Assembly (NCBI RefSeq): GCF_000220835.1
Contig: NZ_GL985606.1
Coordinates: 2,436,399 to 2,500,398, forward strand
Origin: Actinomyces sp. oral taxon 448 str. F0400
GTDB taxonomy: Bacteria > Actinomycetota > Actinomycetes > Actinomycetales > Actinomycetaceae
Length of the DNA: 64,000 nucleotides
Direction of reading: 5' to 3'
Position numbers and translations under genes: made by a program
Shown here: positions 36,245 to 43,531 of the stretch, piece after piece
How the letters are laid out: each line of letters opens with the position of its first letter
Numbering within the stretch: the first letter of the stretch is position 1
The notes under the pieces: model-generated
What the model saw: the letters and a program-made list of their open reading frames with translations, nothing else
What the model was told of the DNA's origin: nothing
Databases searched by the model: none

Positions 36245-36652
36245 TCACCGTGTCGGCATGTCGCCAGCGAGCCGGACGGTGTTCCAAACCGGCCCCTTCT
36301 GGATGTCGTGGTCAAGGATGTCGAAGACAGTGGCTTGTCGTCCTTTGACGGGGTCGGCAGGCTCAATGAGGGCACCATGATGGTCTGCGCGAGCACAGGG
36401 GCAGCGGCTGTCGTATTGAATGCCGGCTTCCCAGATCTGCCAACTGTCAGTACCGCCGAGGCTGGGAAACTGTTGATCGGCGGTGGTGACCCAGCCGGCG
36501 GGAACATTGGTGCGGCTGGCTGTCCATTGAGCGCTTCTGGGTTTGTCGTATGCACAGTTTTCGTGGCTGCCGGAGGAACAATAACCGCACGGCCCGTATT
36601 CGCAGGAACACATGGTCAGTGCTGCTGGCACCGATTTATAGATCTTAGGCAT
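36245..36652 (-). CDS. Cysteine-rich hypothetical protein
   Basis: 135 residues from ATG 36652 (MPKIYKSVPAALTM). A cluster CSCEYGPCGYCSSGSHENC near the N-terminus and CPC near residue 86 look like metal-binding or disulphide-linked sites. The middle is Trp-rich (AQWTASRTNVPAGWVTTADQQFPS, SWQIWEAG), and the end is DIQKGPVWNTVRLAGDMPTR. An in-frame GTG at 36679 would extend it. The local GC is lower than in neighbouring core genes. The family is not recognised; the pattern of Cys and Trp suggests a small zinc-dependent nucleic-acid-binding protein (speculative). Confidence 0.5.
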   Translation of the reverse strand: MPKIYKSVPAALTMCSCEYGPCGYCSSGSHENCAYDKPRSAQWTASRTNVPAGWVTTADQQFPSLGGTDSWQIWEAGIQYDSRCPCARADHHGALIEPADPVKGRQATVFDILDHDIQKGPVWNTVRLAGDMPTR

Positions 36653-36963
36653 GGTCGCGGCCCACGTGTGCTGACGCACCCACTCAGCTCCGCCTTAGTC
36701 ATGCTGCGGGTGCTACCATGGTGATTCTCCTCAGAAGAAAGTGAGGGCGAATGTCTCAACTTGCAGCGCCGTGGTGCTTCAGAGTATCTGAAGTAACGCC
36801 CCATACTCTTCGATGAACTTTCATTCGTAGGCATCGGAATCATTTTGACACATTTGAACTCATTCTTTACGGATGTGGCGAGAATGGACTTCTGAACGAA
36901 GGTTAATGGGATGACCTTAAATAGTATTGATGTTCTCCTTTCTTGAGATTGGTTGTCCTTCGT
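36653..36963. other. AT-rich intergenic stretch in the element
   Basis: 311 bases with markedly higher AT than the rest of the window (for example 36840-36960) and no convincing gene. A TTGACA word at 36845-36850 on the plus strand has no good -10. It probably carries the leftward promoter for the Cys-rich gene. Confidence 0.4.
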
Positions 36964-37101
36964 TTAGATGGTGTCTTGGAGGGCGTTCAGAACCTCGCCG
37001 ACGAATTCCTCGGAGTCGGCCCTCTCCAGAAGCCAGCTGATCTCCTGTAATGCGCCATTGAGGCGGGCGCGAATGTCAGTGAAGTCGAGAGGGGCGGTCA
37101 A
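36964..37101 (-). CDS. 45-residue protein coupled to the coiled-coil gene
   Basis: A TTG at 37101 overlaps the upstream stop codon (TTGA), and GGAGA lies about 8 nt before it, giving a 45-codon frame ending TAA 36964. The peptide LTAPLDFTDIRARLNGALQEISW continues with LLERADSEEFVGEVLNALQDTI. It is acidic, amphipathic and helical, with no Cys. Overlap, ribosome site and composition together support it. No family is recognised; with its partner it may form a helical complex. Confidence 0.55.
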   Translation of the reverse strand: MTAPLDFTDIRARLNGALQEISWLLERADSEEFVGEVLNALQDTI

Positions 37102-37460
37102 GATGATTCTCCGATCTCGCTGTGGTCGGCGTCAATGCCCTTGTCGCGAAGAAGGCTCCGTTCGAGCTGCTCGACCTCGTCGAGGGTTTCCTGGAGGCCG
37201 GTCTCTCCTGCCTCTACTCGGTGGCGAACGTTGATTGAGGACACCCTCATCGCAGTCGCGAGAACGAGCTGAAAGGCTGCCGGATCGACGGCGATAGTCC
37301 CGGTGTTGAGGAGTTCCTCGACTCGTTCGACTTCGAAGAGGATCTCCTGGATCTCTGCGAGTCCGTTCGCCACCTGGGAGTGGATGTCGCCGGCGTACTC
37401 GGCTACCGCCTCCATGAGGAGGCGGGTCTGAAGGAACATGAAAGTGATTGAGGTAAGCAT
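37098..37460 (-). CDS. Predicted coiled-coil protein of the element, unknown function
   Basis: 120 residues if started at ATG 37460 (GGAGAGAG about 10 nt upstream); ATG 37484 and GTG 37505 are alternatives. Almost all helical with heptad-like hydrophobics: LLMEAVAEYAGDIHSQVANGL, AEIQEILFEVERVEELLN, ETGLQETLDEVEQLERSLL. A Phe/Leu-rich N-terminus may insert in a membrane or pack in a bundle. It overlaps the following 45-residue gene. Codon use is less GC-biased than in core genes, suggesting transfer. No family is recognised. Confidence 0.55.
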   Translation of the reverse strand: MLTSITFMFLQTRLLMEAVAEYAGDIHSQVANGLAEIQEILFEVERVEELLNTGTIAVDPAAFQLVLATAMRVSSINVRHRVEAGETGLQETLDEVEQLERSLLRDKGIDADHSEIGESS

Positions 37461-37696
37461 GATGAGTTCTCTCTCCGGGTTCATAAAGAGAGAGATGTCG
37501 ATCACCTTGATGACTGGGGTTGGTCGAGGACGTCGCTGAGGAGGGTCGTGCCTGGCTCAGGGGAGCGGTGAGACGTCGGCGTCTCGGCGGGGCACGGCAG
37601 AGAGGACTACGTGGCGAGATGCCAGGTAGGCCTACCTAAAGGTCGTGGAAGACAGTGAATCCTGATCTTCGTCTAGGGTGAGGAGTACAAATCCGG

Positions 37697-37735
37697 GAGC
37701 AGAAAACCGCAGGTTCGAATCCTGTCCGGAGCACC
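37697..37735 (+). repeat. Right attachment repeat (tRNA-Arg 3' half copy)
   Basis: Matches 29194-29232 in 36 of 39 positions with a 23-nt identical core at 37707-37729. Similarity reaches into the anticodon loop (TCCGGGAGC with one extra G). The copy lacks the tRNA 5' half, so it is not a functional tRNA. Confidence 0.85.
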
Positions 37736-37742
37736 ATCCGCC

Positions 37743-37766
37743 CTCGCCCGGCGCCCCGCCGGCGAG
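37743..37766 (+). terminator. Hairpin just outside the right attachment repeat
   Basis: CTCGCC-C-GGCG (37743-37753) pairs with CGCCGGCGAG (37757-37766) across a 3-nt loop, one bulged C, followed by TTTC. Before integration this would have followed tRNA-Arg directly, so it is probably the ancestral tRNA terminator. Confidence 0.5.
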
Positions 37767-37771
37767 TTTCT

Positions 37772-37844
37772 CGCCGAGATCGGCATTTCGGGCCGAGGGT
37801 GACGGCGGCGTCGTCACCCTCGGCCCGAAATGCCGATCTCGGCG
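37772..37844. repeat. 33-bp perfect inverted repeat with 7-nt loop
   Basis: Arms 37772-37804 and 37812-37844 are exact reverse complements (outer ends CGCCGAGATCGG / CCGATCTCGGCG); the loop is GCGGCGT. It lies between the convergent ancestral tRNA-Arg and the glycerophosphodiesterase, so a bidirectional terminator is the simplest role. The perfection and length are unusual for that, and a dispersed repeat or a processed small RNA are alternatives. Confidence 0.85.
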
Positions 37845-37879
37845 GCACGCATGATCAAGCCGGCCGTGCCCGGACGGGC

Positions 37880-38626
37880 TCAGCGTCCCAGAGTCTCCAG
37901 AGCCAGGCTCGGCACGTCGGTGATGAGCGCATCGACATTGAGCCCGACCAGGCGGCGCATCTCGTCGGGATCGTCGACCGTCCACACGTGCACCTCCAAT
38001 CCAACGGTGTGCGCCTGCGCCACGAATCGCCGCGTCACCACCGGCACCCCTCGGTACTGCGTCGGCACCTGCACGGCGTCCACCCGCCCCCGCGTCCAAC
38101 CCCAGCGGGTGTGCGGCAGTCTCAGCGCGGCCTCGCTGAGCAGCATGAGACCCGCGACGTCGCCGCCGCCCAGCGAGGTCGTCGCCCGCGGCTCCTGACG
38201 GCGCAGCACGGCCAGGCGGCGTGCGGAGAAGGACGCGAAGCGCACCCGGTCGAGGGCGTCGGCCGCGCGGACCGCCTGAAGAGCGGGCTGCACGACCGCC
38301 GACTCCTTAAGGTCCACATTGAGCGCGAGTCCTGGATGGGCTTCCAGAACCTCGTCGAGCCGCACGAAGCCGTGCCCGTCGCCCGCGTCGACGCGGGCGA
38401 GCTCATCCCAGGTCAGCTCAGCCAGCGAACGCTCCGTACCGTCGACCCGCTCCAGCCCGGCGTCGTGGGAGAGCACCACGACGTCGTCGGCGGTGACCCG
38501 CAGATCGGTCTCCATCCAGGCCAGCCCCAGCGATACGACGTGCTCGACGGCGCTCCAGGTGTTCTCCGGCGCCTCCCGGGCTCCCCCGCGGTGCGGGACA
38601 ACGGCGCAGTACCGCCTGCGTGTCAT
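37880..38626 (-). CDS. Glycerophosphodiester phosphodiesterase
   Basis: 248 residues, TIM-barrel GDPD family that splits glycerophosphodiesters into glycerol 3-phosphate and an alcohol. Signature parts are HRGGAREAPENTWSAVEHVV (catalytic His, Arg and Glu), METDLRVTADDVVVLSHDAGLERVDGT (metal-binding ExD and second His), and a C-terminal HVWTVDDPDEMRRLVGLNVDALITDVP. No signal peptide is seen, so it is probably cytoplasmic. The ATG at 38626 has CGAGGAGGACG directly upstream. Confidence 0.93.
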   Translation of the reverse strand: MTRRRYCAVVPHRGGAREAPENTWSAVEHVVSLGLAWMETDLRVTADDVVVLSHDAGLERVDGTERSLAELTWDELARVDAGDGHGFVRLDEVLEAHPGLALNVDLKESAVVQPALQAVRAADALDRVRFASFSARRLAVLRRQEPRATTSLGGGDVAGLMLLSEAALRLPHTRWGWTRGRVDAVQVPTQYRGVPVVTRRFVAQAHTVGLEVHVWTVDDPDEMRRLVGLNVDALITDVPSLALETLGR

Positions 38627-38659
38627 GCGTCCTCCTCGTCCGTGCCCGGGTCCGTCCGC

Positions 38660-40297
38660 TCAGGAGCAGTCCGTGGACAGCTCGGCGGCGTGGTGGTCAT
38701 CAAGCCACTTCTGGGGGTCGACGGTGGACTCGTCGGCCGTGTCGTTCTTGGTGCGCACCTCGAAGTGCAGGTGAGAGCCGGAGGATCGCCCGGTGTTGCC
38801 CACACCGGCGATGAGCTGTCCCGCCTCGACGGTGTCCCCCACTTTGACGTAGATGCCATCCTCATACATGTGCAGATAGCTGGTGTACCAGATCTGGCCA
38901 TCGATGTTGTGCTCGATGGTGACGGTGCCGACGCCCTCATCCATACCGGCGGTCACGACCTTCCCGGCGGCGGCGGCGTAAATGGGCGTGCCGACGGGAG
39001 CGGCGAAGTCCTGGCCGGCGTGCAGCTTCATGTAACCCAGGGTGGGGTGCAGGCGGTAACCGTAGGGCGAGGAGATGGTGTAAGTGCCCTCGACCATCGG
39101 GTAGAAGATCTCCGGGGCCTTGGTGAAGGCGCTTGTGTCTCCCGAGGCTCCGGTCGACTGCGAGGCGCAGGTCGCCGCGGCATTCTCATAGGCGTCGTGA
39201 ATACGGGCCAGGGTCGCGGCGTCGGGCACGTCAGACAACTCGGAGTCCGACGAGGAGTCGACGTCGGCATCCGAGCCGAGTACGGCGGCCGCCACCGAGG
39301 AGGCCGGTGCGCTCGCCGCCGCGGACGGGGCGGCGGCCTGCGCCCCCGCCGCTGTCGCCAGAGGGTCGGCCGACAGGCGGGCACTGATCGGTGCGACGAC
39401 GGTCACGAGACCCAGCACGGTCATGACGCTGATGCGGCCGGCCCATCCCGCCCCGCTCCGCCGGCGGACGGACCGGGAGGCGTTGAAGCGCTCGTCCCCA
39501 TGCCAAGAGGGCTTGATGGTCTCAACGGTCGGCGTTAGGTCCCGCTCGGGCGGGGCGGACCGGGTGCGGCTGTTCGCCCCGTGGGCGGGCGCCTCGGGCG
39601 CGGGCGTCGGCTCCGCCGCCGGTGCGGACTCGGAACCGTTCCCGCGACGCCGGGTCCGGGGCCTCATCGGCATCCCCTCGGGCGCAGGAATCGGCGAGGA
39701 GATGATGTCGTCCCACGCGGCGGCGCCGGCCGACGGCGCAGCGGGTCCCGGGCGCCCTGACGACGTGGACGATGCGAGCGGTGCGGTCGGCGTAGTCCGA
39801 GAGTAGAGGGGCGGCGCGGCAGTGCGTGAGGGGGATGAGGGGGATGGGACCGTGACGGTCGACTGCGGGCGGGGATCCTGCCGGTCGCCGGGGGAGGTTG
39901 ACGGGGCTTGCCCCGCGCGGGAGTCCGCGCCGATGCGCGGCTCCCCGTGCGGCGTCCCCGCCGCTCCCGGCGACGGCGGGGACGAGGGGAGCGGGGGGGT
40001 GCCGGATGCGGAGGGATCGGGCGGCGAGGAAGTGGTCCGGGCAGCAGCTCGCCTGGCGCGCCTCGTCATGGGGGCGACCTCCGATTCGCCCGCGGCGTGC
40101 ACCCCGACCATGGTCTGTCGGGAACCGGGTCCCGTGGACGATGCACCCGCGCCGTCGCGGATGGCCTCGCGCTCGGCGGCCGGCCCGCGGGCCTCGACCC
40201 GGGTTGCGGCACGGGCCTCCGCCTCCCGCTGCGCTTGTGCGGCGCGCTCAGCCTCACGGCGCTGACGCCGTGTCATCCGCTGCTGGCTCACATCCAC
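38660..40297 (-). CDS. Membrane-anchored M23-family peptidase (peptidoglycan endopeptidase-like)
   Basis: 545 residues. A long basic/Pro/Ser-rich cytoplasmic part (about 1-275) precedes one membrane helix (WAGRISVMTVLGLVTVVAPI). After a Ser/Asp linker the C-terminal M23 domain has zinc ligands in KLHAGQDFAAPVGTPI (HxxxD) and SHLHFEVRT (HxH), plus YGYRLHPTLGYM. It probably trims wall cross-links or regulates division hydrolases from the outer face of the membrane. The start is uncertain: GTG 40297 is used, ATG 40276 is possible. Confidence 0.9.
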   Translation of the reverse strand: MDVSQQRMTRRQRREAERAAQAQREAEARAATRVEARGPAAEREAIRDGAGASSTGPGSRQTMVGVHAAGESEVAPMTRRARRAAARTTSSPPDPSASGTPPLPSSPPSPGAAGTPHGEPRIGADSRAGQAPSTSPGDRQDPRPQSTVTVPSPSSPSRTAAPPLYSRTTPTAPLASSTSSGRPGPAAPSAGAAAWDDIISSPIPAPEGMPMRPRTRRRGNGSESAPAAEPTPAPEAPAHGANSRTRSAPPERDLTPTVETIKPSWHGDERFNASRSVRRRSGAGWAGRISVMTVLGLVTVVAPISARLSADPLATAAGAQAAAPSAAASAPASSVAAAVLGSDADVDSSSDSELSDVPDAATLARIHDAYENAAATCASQSTGASGDTSAFTKAPEIFYPMVEGTYTISSPYGYRLHPTLGYMKLHAGQDFAAPVGTPIYAAAAGKVVTAGMDEGVGTVTIEHNIDGQIWYTSYLHMYEDGIYVKVGDTVEAGQLIAGVGNTGRSSGSHLHFEVRTKNDTADESTVDPQKWLDDHHAAELSTDCS

Positions 40298-40378
40298 CTC
40301 GGCACTTTAACACCCGGCGATGTGCCCCATCCGGTGGGGCTTGGCACACCACCGCGCACTGGCTCCGATCGGGCCGGC

Positions 40379-41461
40379 TCACCCGCGCTGCATGGCGTCG
40401 TTGACCTCCCCGACCAGCTCCTCGAGGATGTCCTCGAGGAAGACGACGCCGAGGGTGACGCCCGCGGAATCCTCGACGCGCCCCAGGTGGGCGCCGGTGC
40501 GCTGCATCGCCGCCAGCACGTCCTCGACCTCGTCGTCGGCGCGCACCGGCACGAGCGCGCGGGCGTGCCAGGCCGGTACCGCTTCGCTTCGCCGGGCTCC
40601 GGTGGCGTACAGGACATCCTTGAGATGAAGATAGCCGGTGACGGGGGTGCGCGAGGGGTCGGCCGGGTCGCTGTCGGCGTCGGCCCCCTCCGGGGCCGTG
40701 GCCAGGAGCGGGAAGCGGGAGAAACCGGTAGCGGCGACGGCACGTTCGACGTCCTCGGGCGTGCAGCCCTCGGTCAGGGTGACCAGCGCGTCCAACGGCA
40801 CCATGACCCCGCCCGCGGTTTCCTCGGAGAACTCCAGGGCGCCGCTGAGCAGGCCCGTGTCGTCCTCCAGGACGCCCTCGGCGGTGGAGCGCTCGACGAT
40901 CGAGGCGACTTCGGCCGCGTTGAAGGTGGCCGAGACCTCCTCCCTGGTCTCCAAACCGGCCAAGTGCAGCACCCAGTTGGCGAAGCCGTTGAGCGCGGTG
41001 ATGACAGGACCGAAGAGGCGTGACAGACGCACCAGCGGCGGGGCGAGCAGGCGCACCGCCCGCTCGGGTGCGGCGATCGACATGTTCTTGGGCACCATCT
41101 CCCCGGCCACGACGTGGATGTAGACGACCAGGACCAGGGCCGCGACGACGGCGACGGCGTGCGCCCCGGCGCGGCCGAGCCCGATATTCTCCAGCAGCGG
41201 GGAGACCGCACGGGCGATCGCCGGTTCGGCGACCACGCCCAGGCCCGTCGAGCACACGGTGACGCCGAGCTGGGCGGTGGCGAGCATGCGCGAGATGTGT
41301 TCGAGGGCCCACAGGGCGGTGGCGGCGCGAGCGTCGCCGGCTCCGGCGAGAGGCTCGAGCTGGGAGCGGCGTGAGGAGGTGACGGCGAATTCTGCGCCGA
41401 CGAAGAAGGCGTTGCCGGCCAGCAGCACCACGGTGGTAGCCAGGGCGAAGGGCGTGTTCAC
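40379..41461 (-). CDS. CNNM/HlyC/CorC-family membrane protein (second of a pair)
   Basis: 360 residues. The N-terminal DUF21 membrane domain has three to four helices (NAFFVGAEFAVTSSRRSQL, QLGVTVCSTGLGVVAEP, VAGEMVPKNMSIAAPERA). A pair of CBS domains follows (VPLDALVTLTEGC..., and VRADDEVEDVLAAMQ, LGVVFLEDILEELVGEV). The C-terminal CorC-HlyC domain is absent. Family members handle Mg2+/Co2+ homeostasis. The GTG start overlaps the upstream paralogue's stop (GTGA). Two such genes in tandem is common in actinobacteria. Confidence 0.92.
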   Translation of the reverse strand: MNTPFALATTVVLLAGNAFFVGAEFAVTSSRRSQLEPLAGAGDARAATALWALEHISRMLATAQLGVTVCSTGLGVVAEPAIARAVSPLLENIGLGRAGAHAVAVVAALVLVVYIHVVAGEMVPKNMSIAAPERAVRLLAPPLVRLSRLFGPVITALNGFANWVLHLAGLETREEVSATFNAAEVASIVERSTAEGVLEDDTGLLSGALEFSEETAGGVMVPLDALVTLTEGCTPEDVERAVAATGFSRFPLLATAPEGADADSDPADPSRTPVTGYLHLKDVLYATGARRSEAVPAWHARALVPVRADDEVEDVLAAMQRTGAHLGRVEDSAGVTLGVVFLEDILEELVGEVNDAMQRG

Positions 41462-42909
41462 CGGCCGCCTCCCGAATCCATGGGGCCTCTCGGGGCGGAA
41501 CCGCCTCCGTGGACGACGTCCCCGCCGCCCGCAGCATCGCCGCGAACGGCTCGACCGGCCTCGGCTCCGCCGGCCCCACCCGCATCCTCGGCTCCATCGG
41601 TCTCAGCGACCTCCGCCCAGGGTCGCACGCGCAAGCGCGTGATGCGCCGCCCCTCCATGGCCTCCACTGTCAGCGTGGCCCGAGGTGTGGCGACGGCGTC
41701 ACCGATCTCGGGGACGCGCCCGAGCTCGGTCATGACCAGCCCGGCCAGGGTCTCGTAGGGGCCGTCGTCGGGCACGTGCAGGCCCGTGCGCGAGGCGAGC
41801 TCGTCGGGGCGGGTCCAGCCGGGAACCAGCCAGTCGCCCGAGGCGGCCAGGCGCGCCCCGACGCGGCGGCGATCGTGCTCGTCGGCGACATCACCGACGA
41901 TCTCCTCGATAGCGTCCTCGAGAGTGACCACACCCGCCGTCCCGCCGTACTCATCGACGACGACGGCCATCTGGGAGCCGGCGGCCCGCAGTTCGACGAG
42001 CAGATCGGCCAGGGGCATGGTTTCGGGCACGCGCGGCGCCGGCGTCATGAGGGACGAGGAGGTCACGGGCACGCTCTGCCGCCTCTCATAGGGCACGGCG
42101 ATGACCCGGCGCAGGTGGACGATGCCCAGGACGTCGTCGCTGCCGTCCCCCAGGACGGGGAAGCGGGAGTGGCCGGTGGCTCGGGCCGCGGCGACGACGG
42201 CGTCGGCGGTGTCCTCCTCGGCGAGCGTGTGCAGACGGCCCCGGTCGGTCATGACGTCGACGGCGGTCAGCTCGCCCACGCCGATGGAGCGGGTGAGCAG
42301 GGTGGCGGTCGACGGGTCGAGGGCCCCCTCCTCGGCGCTGTGGCGTACGAGGGCGGTGAGCTCGGACGCCGAACGGGTCCCGCTGATCTCCTCGGCCGGT
42401 TCGATGCCCATGCGGTGCAGGACGAGGTTGGCCGTGTTGTTGAGCACGACGATGACCGGCCTGAGCACGAGAGTGAAGGTCATGAGGAAGGGGGCGACGA
42501 GCCCGGCCGTGCGCATGGGGTCGGCGAGGGTGGCGTTCTTGGGGACGAGCTCGCCCATGACCATGGAGAAGGCGTTGACCACGATCAGGGCGATGACGAC
42601 GGCGGCGGCGGTGGCCGCGGACTGGGCCATCCAGCCGCTCATCAGCGTGCCGAGCAGGGAGGCCAGGGCGTCCTGCATGGTGTAACCCAGCAGAATCGTG
42701 GTCAGGGTGATGCCGACCTGGGCTCCCGACAGGAGAGTGGACAGGCGGCCCAGCGCCCTGCGGACGGTTGCGGCGCGCCTGTCCCCCGCGGCAGCACGGG
42801 TCTCGACAGTGGAGGGGTCCAAGGCGACCAGGGAGAACTCCCCGGAGACGAACACGGCGGTGCCCGCGGTCAGCAGAACGCCCAGGGCGATCATGAGCCA
42901 GTCGGTCAC
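41458..42909 (-). CDS. CNNM/HlyC/CorC-family membrane protein with CorC domain (first of a pair)
   Basis: 483 residues. The DUF21 membrane domain ([47 protein letters not shown]) is followed by two CBS domains ([45 protein letters not shown]). Then comes the CorC/HlyC transporter-associated domain ([21 protein letters not shown]). An acidic, Gly-rich tail of about 50 residues ends the protein. GTG start with AGGTGA 6 nt upstream. It probably works with its downstream paralogue in cation efflux or Mg2+ control. Confidence 0.93.
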   Translation of the reverse strand: MTDWLMIALGVLLTAGTAVFVSGEFSLVALDPSTVETRAAAGDRRAATVRRALGRLSTLLSGAQVGITLTTILLGYTMQDALASLLGTLMSGWMAQSAATAAAVVIALIVVNAFSMVMGELVPKNATLADPMRTAGLVAPFLMTFTLVLRPVIVVLNNTANLVLHRMGIEPAEEISGTRSASELTALVRHSAEEGALDPSTATLLTRSIGVGELTAVDVMTDRGRLHTLAEEDTADAVVAAARATGHSRFPVLGDGSDDVLGIVHLRRVIAVPYERRQSVPVTSSSLMTPAPRVPETMPLADLLVELRAAGSQMAVVVDEYGGTAGVVTLEDAIEEIVGDVADEHDRRRVGARLAASGDWLVPGWTRPDELASRTGLHVPDDGPYETLAGLVMTELGRVPEIGDAVATPRATLTVEAMEGRRITRLRVRPWAEVAETDGAEDAGGAGGAEAGRAVRGDAAGGGDVVHGGGSAPRGPMDSGGGR

Positions 42910-43531
42910 GCGTCATCACCTGCGAGCGGTGCATCGGGCGCGGCGGGCGCGGGAGCGTCGGCGCGCCCGAGGCGCGGGTGGTCAGATTCCGTATGGTGGC
43001 GGGCAGCGCGTCCGCGGGCCCGCCGGGATGCCGGTCGCATAGTGGATCGCACGCTATCACCCGAACTGGTGGACGGAGCCGGCGTAATGCGGGCCACCGG
43101 CTCGCCGTCACTCGGGGCGGGCCCCGGCAGGGGCCCGAGGATCTCGACCCGGCCTCGCTGTGAGGAGGTCGCGGCCGCTGATGAGGTCGAACAGCGGAGG
43201 ACTTATAAGGCGCGTCGCGGCACTTCGGTGCTCGGTGGATGGACGGCACTCGCAATCCGTCCGACCGTCCGGCCGCCTGCCGCGCCGACCGGCGTGTGCT
43301 GTGCGATCCGATCCCCGGCCGGGACGCTCGGCCCGTCAGGGTCCCCCGGCCTGTCATACGCTCGAAACACATGTGCCTTTGGTCCCGCGTTTCATCCTCG
43401 TACGCCCGGCTCGCCCCGTACGATGACGCACGACACAGCAGGGCCCACCCATCCGACGCGCGGACCCGCCCGTCGGCATCGCGGACGGGCGCTGCTGGTC
43501 CCCGCTGCGAGGAGTACGAGGAGAAACGCAC
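42910..43531. other. Region between the divergent CNNM and kgd genes
   Basis: 622 bases with no gene I can support. Both promoters must be here. The patch 43196-43215 (GAGGACTTATAAGG) is the only AT-rich spot; TTATAA there could be a -10. Open frames crossing it show no family features. Confidence 0.4.

Larger units (their letters stand above)
29194..37735. mobile_element. Decayed integrative conjugative/mobilizable element in tRNA-Arg(CCG)
   Basis: About 8.5 kb lie between the 3' half of tRNA-Arg and a second copy of that sequence, the hallmark of tRNA-targeted integration. Cargo fits a conjugative element: a TraG/VirD4 coupling ATPase, fragments of a VirB4-like ATPase and a pilin-like membrane protein, a broken actinobacterial conjugation-cluster gene, a toxin-antitoxin pair and a serine recombinase. 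No tyrosine integrase, relaxase or excisionase is intact. Frameshifts, nonsense codons and internal deletions affect most genes, so it is almost certainly immobile on its own. GC content is visibly lower in 36.2-37.6 kb, suggesting a mosaic. Confidence 0.85.

Noticed and set aside
36181..36555. An alternative minus-strand frame over the Cys-rich gene
   Set aside because: Low-complexity Ser/Thr/Pro composition; the other minus frame has a structured Cys/Trp pattern.
36616..36843. A 75-codon minus-strand frame upstream of the Cys-rich gene
   Set aside because: No ribosome site and no protein-like pattern; the region looks like an AT-rich promoter.
37691..37735. A second tRNA gene
   Set aside because: Only the 3' half of tRNA-Arg is present, with no D-arm or 5' acceptor strand; it is the attachment repeat.
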